Shown: positions 59,336 to 64,000 of the stretch, in pieces
How the letters are laid out: the number at the start of each line of letters is the position of its first letter
How positions within the stretch are numbered: the first letter of the stretch is position 1
Notes under the pieces: generated by a model
The model's input: the letters and a program-made list of their open reading frames with translations, nothing else
Databases searched by the model: none
What the model was told of the DNA's origin: nothing
Assembly: GCF_001536285.1 (NCBI RefSeq)
Contig: NZ_FAOZ01000001.1
Coordinates: 372,001-436,000, forward strand
DNA from: Parafrankia irregularis
GTDB taxonomy: Bacteria > Actinomycetota > Actinomycetes > Frankiales > Frankiaceae
Length of the DNA stretch: 64,000 nucleotides
Direction of reading: 5' to 3'
Position numbers and translations under genes: made by a program

Positions 59336-60165
59336 AGAGAACCTTCCGAAATATTGGATGGTTGTGATGTCTGCCCGGACGGGGCCATGTCGGGCGATAC
59401 ACCCTGTGCTGACCTGGCCGGCGCCGACCCGGGCTCGGCGGCCACGGCGCCCCCCGCTGACGGTGGGGGAAGCACCGTGATCGCCTCCACGGGGATCACC
59501 GGGATGTGCGTGGTGCAGACGCCGTCGCCATGGGCGATCGTCGCCAGCCGCTGCACGTGGGTGTCGAGCAGGCGCGACAGCATCGCCGTCTCGGCCTCGC
59601 ACAGGGCCGGGAACTGCTCGGCCACGTGCTGGACGGGGCAGTGATGCTGACAGATCTGGGTGCCTGACGGCAGCTCGGAGACGCTGGCGGTGTACCCGGC
59701 CTGGGTCATGGCCGCGGCGATCGCCTCCGGGCGGTCCGCCGGCGGGACCGCGACGACCTCGTCGCGGATCTGGCGTTCCAGGTCGACTCCGCGAGCCCGG
59801 GCGAACTCGGCCACCGCGTCCGGGCCGCAGGCCTTCGCGAGGAAGCTCAGCGCGTTGGCCGCGAGATCGGAGTAGGCCGTCGGCCCGGCCCGGTGCCCGG
59901 CCTCGGTCAGCGCGTAGCGCCTGGCCGGACGACCCCGCCCGCGTGGGCCACGTGCCACGGCCGAGGCGGTCGTGATGGTGCCGTCCGAGGTCATCGCGTC
60001 CAGATGCCGCCGGACGGCCGCGGGTGACAGGCCGAGCTCGTGGGAGAGATCGGCGGCCGTCGACGGGCCGCGCTCAAGCAGAAGGCGCACGACACGATCA
60101 CGGGTGCGACCGTCGGTCACACCCGTGGACGCCGCACCCGTAGGGGCCTCCTGCTCGGATTTCAC
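59332..60165 (-). CDS. sufR: SufR-like Fe-S-sensing transcriptional repressor
   Basis: A 277-residue winged-helix regulator that should control the suf operon it heads. The ArsR/DeoR-like DNA-binding domain (about 20-85) has [35 protein letters not shown] and [18 protein letters not shown] cluster-binding region shows [20 protein letters not shown], and a further Cys is in [10 protein letters not shown]. The Cys spacing (x3, x12, then one more) matches a SufR-type [4Fe-4S] ligand set. The C-terminal 50 residues are a loose Ala/Pro/Ser tail. The stop overlaps sufB by 4 bases. Autoregulation is expected from the family. Confidence 0.92.
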   Translation of the reverse strand: MKSEQEAPTGAASTGVTDGRTRDRVVRLLLERGPSTAADLSHELGLSPAAVRRHLDAMTSDGTITTASAVARGPRGRGRPARRYALTEAGHRAGPTAYSDLAANALSFLAKACGPDAVAEFARARGVDLERQIRDEVVAVPPADRPEAIAAAMTQAGYTASVSELPSGTQICQHHCPVQHVAEQFPALCEAETAMLSRLLDTHVQRLATIAHGDGVCTTHIPVIPVEAITVLPPPSAGGAVAAEPGSAPARSAQGVSPDMAPSGQTSQPSNISEGSL

Positions 60166-60381
60166 AACACCAGTGTGCCCTATTTCCGTGACGCGGTCGA
60201 ACCGAGGAGCCCGAGATCACCCGTCGCCCTCGCGACGTCCTTCATGACGCCGGATCACCAACAGCTGACAGGGCGTCTCCGTCGCAAAGGGACCGATCGC
60301 CCGGTACCCACCCAGAACCGGCCCATCCGGGGGATGGGAGACTGCGCCTCGCACGCCACGGCACAGGAGGGCGACCTGCAG

Positions 60382-61314
60382 ATGCGGACGATTCGCGCTA
60401 TTGACCTCGACCGTGACCCCGATGACCGCGGCGGCGACCTTGACAGCGCGCCGCGGCCAACCGCCCCGCGGCCGGCGGCCTCACGACCCGCCACCCGGCG
60501 GCCGGCCGGGCCGGCCGGATCGGCCGCACTGCGACCTGTCCCACAGCGAACAGCCACACTTCGGGTGGGCACGGACTGGCCGGGCCCAGGCCAGGCGGGC
60601 ATCGGCCGGGCGGGCATCGGCGGGACCGGCCTGGGCGCCCGGCGAGCCGCCGGCCGAGTCGTGGCCGTCGTCGCGGCGATGGTCCTGGCCCTGGCGGCCT
60701 GCGGTGGCGAGGAGACCAACGGCCTGCAGGACGCGTCCGCGGCCGAGGTGGGAACGCGCTCTGTCGATGCGTTGAACTCCGCCGGCAGCGTGCACGTCGT
60801 CGGCACCGCCCAGGACCCGTCCGCCGAGGGGTCGACCCGCTACGACCTGGTGTTGTCGGGCTCGTCGGCCCGGGGCACCATCACCTCCGGCTCCGTCGTC
60901 ACCGAGATCGTGAAGGTGGCGGACGACACCTACACCAAGGGCAGCCGCGCCTACTACGAGTCGATCGGCGAAGGTGACGCGGCCGACCTGCTGGCCGACA
61001 AATGGGTACGGCTCCCGGCGGAGGACGCCGAGCAGTACCGCCTCTTCACGATCGAGGGCTTCGCCATGGCCATCGGCGAGTACGTGGCGGCGCTGGACGG
61101 CAAGGTCACCACCGAGGACCTCGCCGGCCGCCAGGCGGTCGCGGCGGGCAGCGCGGAGGGAACCCGGCTGTGGGCGGCCAACACCGGCGACCCCGTCCCG
61201 CTGCGCCTGGACATGCTGAACGGTGAGCAGGGCCGGATGGAGTTCTCCGACTACGGCACCAAGGTCTCGATCACGGCACCGGCCGGCGCCGTCGACCTCG
61301 CCTCGCTCTCCTGA
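60382..61314 (+). CDS. LppX/LprAFG-like lipoprotein with long N-terminal extension
   Basis: The C-terminal 200 residues form a secreted domain with ARGTITSGSVVTEIVKVADD and YTKGSRAYYESIGEGDAADL, resembling mycobacterial LprG/LppX-type lipid-binding lipoproteins in layout. A signal segment with a lipobox (VVAVVAAMVLALAACGGEE, modified Cys about residue 107) precedes it. It sits after 88 residues of Pro/Arg/Ala-rich sequence, which is odd because lipoprotein signals are normally at the very N-terminus. AGGAGGG lies 11 bases before the ATG at 60382, supporting this long start; a shorter internal start cannot be excluded. It is transcribed away from sufR. The family link is tentative. Confidence 0.72.
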   Translation: MRTIRAIDLDRDPDDRGGDLDSAPRPTAPRPAASRPATRRPAGPAGSAALRPVPQRTATLRVGTDWPGPGQAGIGRAGIGGTGLGARRAAGRVVAVVAAMVLALAACGGEETNGLQDASAAEVGTRSVDALNSAGSVHVVGTAQDPSAEGSTRYDLVLSGSSARGTITSGSVVTEIVKVADDTYTKGSRAYYESIGEGDAADLLADKWVRLPAEDAEQYRLFTIEGFAMAIGEYVAALDGKVTTEDLAGRQAVAAGSAEGTRLWAANTGDPVPLRLDMLNGEQGRMEFSDYGTKVSITAPAGAVDLASLS

Positions 61315-61358
61315 TCCGTATCCGGTAGCCCGGTAGCCGGTAGCCCGGTTTGGCGGGT

Positions 61359-61412
61359 CGCAAGAGTGAAGGATTTCGGTTGTTCCGACGACCAAAATCC
61401 TTCACTCTTGCG
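61359..61412. terminator. perfect 18-bp inverted repeat with structured 18-base loop
   Basis: CGCAAGAGTGAAGGATTT at 61359-61376 is the exact reverse complement of 61395-61412. The loop itself contains TCGG...CCGA, which can form an inner stem. It is AT-richer than its surroundings and lies 45 bases after the lipoprotein stop, with T-runs 25-40 bases further on. A terminator is likely, but a mobile or repeated palindromic element is possible. Confidence 0.6.
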
Positions 61413-61631
61413 GATCACCAGGCGAATCTGCGTCCCTTTTTGGCCCTTTTGAGGTGAATTGCTGGTGCTGTCCGAGGGCTCGGGGTCCCGGGCGGGTCGC
61501 CGTGCGGCTGGTTGGCACCGACCGACAGCACATCCCGACATCACACACCGTCACCAGATGTGGATAGGGAGCCACTGAGGCGCATTGCTGGATCCGTCGT
61601 CTACCGTGGTCGTCCGGCGTGGTGGGGCCGT

Positions 61632-61679
61632 CCGGCTCAGTGACTGGCCGGCTCAGTGACTGGCCGGCTCAGCGACTGG
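61632..61679. repeat. 16-base tandem repeat, three copies
   Basis: CCGGCTCAGTGACTGG occurs twice, followed by a third copy with one change (GCGACT). It ends 50 bases before the glpK start, in its presumed leader. Confidence 0.88.
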
Positions 61680-61729
61680 CCGCGGTCTGCTGGACCCGGC
61701 TCGCGGATCGGCCTCGGAGGAGCGCGACG

Positions 61730-63223
61730 ATGCTCGTGGCGGCAGTGGACCAGGGGACCAGCGGGACCACGGTCTGCCTGCTCGACGACGAGGCAGACGT
61801 CGTCGGCCGCGGCCACCGCCCGATCGGTGTCTCCTTCCCCCGCCCCGGCTGGGTCGAGCAGGACCCCCAGGAGCTGCTGGGCAGCGTCGTCGCGGCGGTC
61901 GCCGACGCGCTGGCCGACGCGGGGCGGCGCCCATCCGACCTGGCCGCGATCGGCATCACCAACCAGCGCGAGACCACCGTGCTGTGGGAGCGCAGCACCG
62001 GGCGGCCGCTGTACCCGGCCATCGTCTGGCAGGACCGGCGCACGGCGGGGGCCTGCGAGCGCCTGGCCGCGGCCGGTCACGGCGAGCTCGTCGGGGAACG
62101 CACCGGCCTGGTGCTCGACCCGTACTTCTCCGGGACGAAGGCCGCCTGGGTGCTCGACCATGTGCCCGGCGCCCGGCGGGAGGCCGCGGCGGGCCGGGTC
62201 GCGTTCGGGACGGTCGACTCCTGGCTCGTCTGGCGCCTGACGGGCGGCCGGGCCCACATCACCGACGTCACCAACGCCTCTCGCACGATGCTGTTCGACC
62301 TGGCCCGCGGCGACTGGTCACCCGAGCTGCTCGAGCTGCTGGACGTGCCGCCCGAGCCGCTGCCGCGGATCGTGCCCAGCTCGAAGGTCTACGCCCACAC
62401 CGACCCCGAGGTCTTCCTCGGTGTCGAGGTGCCGATCGCCGCGGTCGTCGGTGACCAGCAGGCGGCGCTGTTCGCCCAGGGCTGCTTCGACCCCGGGCAG
62501 GCCAAGAACACCTACGGCACCGGGTCGTTCGTGCTGGTGAACACGGGCCCGGTGCTGCCGCCCCCGCAGTCCTCCCTGCTGCGCACCGTCGCCTTCGGCC
62601 TCGACGGTGAGCCGCCGGCGTATGCGCTGGAGGGTGCGATCCTGTCGACCGGGTCCGCGGTGCAGTGGCTGCGGGACTCCCTCGGCGTGATCTCCGACAG
62701 CGCCCAGACCGCGCCGCTGGCCGCGTCGCTGGAGAGCAACGACGGTGTCTACTTCGTCCCCGCGCTCGCCGGGCTCGGCGCGCCGCACTGGGATCCACGG
62801 GCCCGCGGGATGATCATCGGCCTCACCCGGGCCACCGGCCGGGCGCACCTGGCCCGGGCGGTGCTCGAGGCCATCGCCTACCGGACCAGGGACGTCGTCG
62901 AGGAGATGGCCGCCGGCGCCGGCGTGACCGTCACCGAGCTGCGGGCGGACGGCGGCGCGGCGAGCAACCCGTGGCTGATGCAGTTCCAGGCCGACATCCT
63001 CGGGATCGAGGTGGACGTCCCGGAGAACACCGAGACGACCGCGCTCGGCTCGGGCTACCTGGCGGGACTGGCGACCGGCCTGTACTCGGGGCGCGACGAA
63101 CTCGACGCCCGGCGGCGCACCGCGGTCAGGTACCAGCCGTCCATGAGCGCCGACCGGCGCGAGGAGCTGTACGGCCAGTGGCTGCGCGCCGTCGAGCGCT
63201 CCCGGGGCTGGGACCGCGACTGA
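61730..63223 (+). CDS. glpK: glycerol kinase
   Basis: GlpK phosphorylates glycerol to glycerol-3-phosphate with ATP. FGGY-kinase landmarks are complete: LVAAVDQGTSGTTVCLLDD (phosphate loop), GITNQRETTVLWERSTGRPL, AIVWQDRRTAGACERLAA, TDVTNASRTMLFDLARGDW, VVGDQQAALFAQGCFDPGQA, NTYGTGSFVLVNTGP and LRADGGAASNPWLMQFQADI. At 497 residues it is full length. GGAGG lies nine bases before the ATG at 61730. No glpF or glpD neighbour is present in the window. Confidence 0.95.
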   Translation: MLVAAVDQGTSGTTVCLLDDEADVVGRGHRPIGVSFPRPGWVEQDPQELLGSVVAAVADALADAGRRPSDLAAIGITNQRETTVLWERSTGRPLYPAIVWQDRRTAGACERLAAAGHGELVGERTGLVLDPYFSGTKAAWVLDHVPGARREAAAGRVAFGTVDSWLVWRLTGGRAHITDVTNASRTMLFDLARGDWSPELLELLDVPPEPLPRIVPSSKVYAHTDPEVFLGVEVPIAAVVGDQQAALFAQGCFDPGQAKNTYGTGSFVLVNTGPVLPPPQSSLLRTVAFGLDGEPPAYALEGAILSTGSAVQWLRDSLGVISDSAQTAPLAASLESNDGVYFVPALAGLGAPHWDPRARGMIIGLTRATGRAHLARAVLEAIAYRTRDVVEEMAAGAGVTVTELRADGGAASNPWLMQFQADILGIEVDVPENTETTALGSGYLAGLATGLYSGRDELDARRRTAVRYQPSMSADRREELYGQWLRAVERSRGWDRD

Positions 63224-63527
63224 CCGGCCCGGCTCGCGGCTGACCGGCTCGGCCCGGCCCGGCCCGGCCCGCGACCGACCTGGCCGGCCCGCGGGCGGTC
63301 GGGCCATGAGCTGGTGGGTGGACGGGCGATCCGCCCGCGTTTAACCGAGTTCCCTCACGACGGACCATCATGTCCCACACCCGGACAACGCCGCAGGACC
63401 ACTTAAAGCCAACGGTAGATCGCGCCGAATTGAGAAAAGCGGCTGTCCGGCGACGGGATTTTTGCCAACCTGTAACAGGGGGCGGTTGGCGTCTCCTCGC
63501 CGCGCACCTAACCCCCGGACGGAGACC
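63224..63527. other. intergenic region between glpK and the BldD-like gene
   Basis: This gap of 304 bases begins with low-complexity GGCCC-rich DNA after glpK. It then becomes less GC-rich (near 63340-63480, including GGGATTTTTGCCAACC), as expected for a promoter region of the regulator. No clear operator or promoter hexamers were recognised. Confidence 0.5.
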
Positions 63528-64000
63528 GTGACCGACGCGGACTACGCCCTGGAACTCGGCCGCCGCCTGCGGGCGGCCCGCAACCGACGTGGCCTGTCCC
63601 TCCTCGACGTCCAGGAACGTACCGAAGGCCGGTGGACCGCCGGGACCCTCGGCGCCTACGAACGCGGCAGCCGCACCCTGCGGGTGCACCGGCTCGTCGA
63701 GCTCGCGGAGCTCTATGACGTGCCGGCCACCCTGCTGGTCCCGCCGCCGGTCGAACGCCGCGAGACCGACGACCTGCCCCCGCTCGTCATCGACCTGCGC
63801 AGGCTGCGGAAGCTGCCCCCGACGCGGACCGGCCCGCTGCGCCGGTGGATCGCGATCGTGCAGGTGCTGCGGTCGGACAGTTCCCGCGATGTGCTGCGCC
63901 TGCGGCGATCGGACCTGCAGTCGCTGTCCCGCCTGTACAGCACCACCCCGGCCGTCCTCTACGAACGCCTCGGCGCCTGGGGCACGTTGATCGAGCCCGA
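63528..64000 (+). CDS. bldD: BldD-like developmental transcriptional regulator (3' end outside window)
   Basis: The visible 157 codons start with GTG and read TDADYALELGRRLRAARNRR, followed by an XRE-type helix-turn-helix with GRWTAGTLGAYERGSRTLRV and RLVELAELYDVPATLLVPP (to about 75). The C-terminal domain has LVIDLRRLRKLPPTRTGPLR, DVLRLRRSDLQSLSRLYST and VLYERLGAWGTL. Layout and length match Streptomyces BldD, the cyclic-di-GMP-responsive repressor of development, across both domains. The RxD-x8-RxxD ligand motif of BldD is only partly matched here (RSDSSRDVLRLRRSDLQ). CGGAG lies just upstream of the GTG. Confidence 0.88.
   Translation, partial: MTDADYALELGRRLRAARNRRGLSLLDVQERTEGRWTAGTLGAYERGSRTLRVHRLVELAELYDVPATLLVPPPVERRETDDLPPLVIDLRRLRKLPPTRTGPLRRWIAIVQVLRSDSSRDVLRLRRSDLQSLSRLYSTTPAVLYERLGAWGTLIEP

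Larger units (their letters stand above)
61315..61729. other. intergenic region between the lipoprotein gene and glpK
   Basis: This 415-base gap holds the 18-bp perfect hairpin at 61359-61412, a T-rich stretch (CCCTTTTTGGCCCTTTTG near 61436-61453) and a 16-base tandem repeat at 61632-61679 just before glpK. The glpK promoter is presumably here. No gene was seen. Confidence 0.55.

Noticed and set aside
59336-59602. Longer start for sufB
   Set aside because: The extension lies within sufR and lacks family similarity; GGAAGG supports the ATG at 59335.
61359-61412. tRNA or small RNA gene from the strong stem
   Set aside because: A single hairpin without cloverleaf arms or a T-loop sequence.

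Overview
This 64-kb window is very GC-rich chromosomal DNA of a high-GC actinobacterium. The best guess is Frankia or a close relative. That rests on the gene order (hrcA-dnaJ-rsmE-phoH-ybeY-CNNM-era-recO-uppS; hemW-lepA-rpsT-holA-comEC-comEA; an eight-gene suf operon), on many GTG starts, on a fused alpha/beta glycyl-tRNA synthetase and on a BldD-like regulator. The genus is an inference from gene content; no 16S rRNA or tRNA gene was found here. No insertion sequence, phage gene or CRISPR array was seen.

Layout. 1-2944: principal sigma factor (cut by the left edge) and primase, on the minus strand. 2945-3968: about 1 kb without a convincing gene. 3969-4704: a 51-residue membrane protein and a PH-domain membrane protein. 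4933-11104: transketolase, a YdcF-family protein and the fused glycyl-tRNA synthetase. 11170-20902: a long minus-strand housekeeping block (ABM-domain protein, UppS, RecO, Era, a cytidine-deaminase-like protein, a CNNM transporter, YbeY, PhoH, RsmE, DnaJ, HrcA) with a textbook CIRCE operator ahead of hrcA. 21221-30840: HemW, LepA, S20 (plus strand), a small membrane protein, HolA, ComEC and ComEA. 31060-35613: YceI, a small ferredoxin, and the conserved trio of transglutaminase, alpha-E and circularly permuted ATP-grasp proteins.

35895-50430 is the most interesting part. It holds an NDP-sugar dehydratase-like gene, then a tight three-gene unit: a thioester-reductase-type SDR, a PfaD-type enoyl reductase, and a 2274-residue KS-AT-ACP-KR-DH synthase related to PfaA and to heterocyst-glycolipid synthases. 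A MacB/LolE-type ABC exporter pair converges on this unit, and the two stop codons share one CTAG. The enzymes could build a long reduced acyl chain and release it as an aldehyde or alcohol. The exporter and sugar enzyme suggest, but do not prove, a secreted or envelope lipid. An analogy with cyanobacterial hgl/dev loci, and so with the Frankia vesicle envelope, is offered as a hypothesis.

50536-53093 carries glycogen synthase and ADP-glucose pyrophosphorylase. 53318-60165 is the Fe-S assembly operon sufR-sufB-sufD-Rieske-sufC-sufS-sufU-sufT; most neighbours overlap by 1-4 bases, and a hairpin terminator with a T-run closes it. The right end has a lipoprotein, glycerol kinase and a BldD homologue cut by the window edge.

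Intergenic DNA contains several long perfect hairpins and short GC-rich tandem repeats. One start codon is unusual: rsmE appears to start at CTG inside a CTGA overlap with dnaJ.
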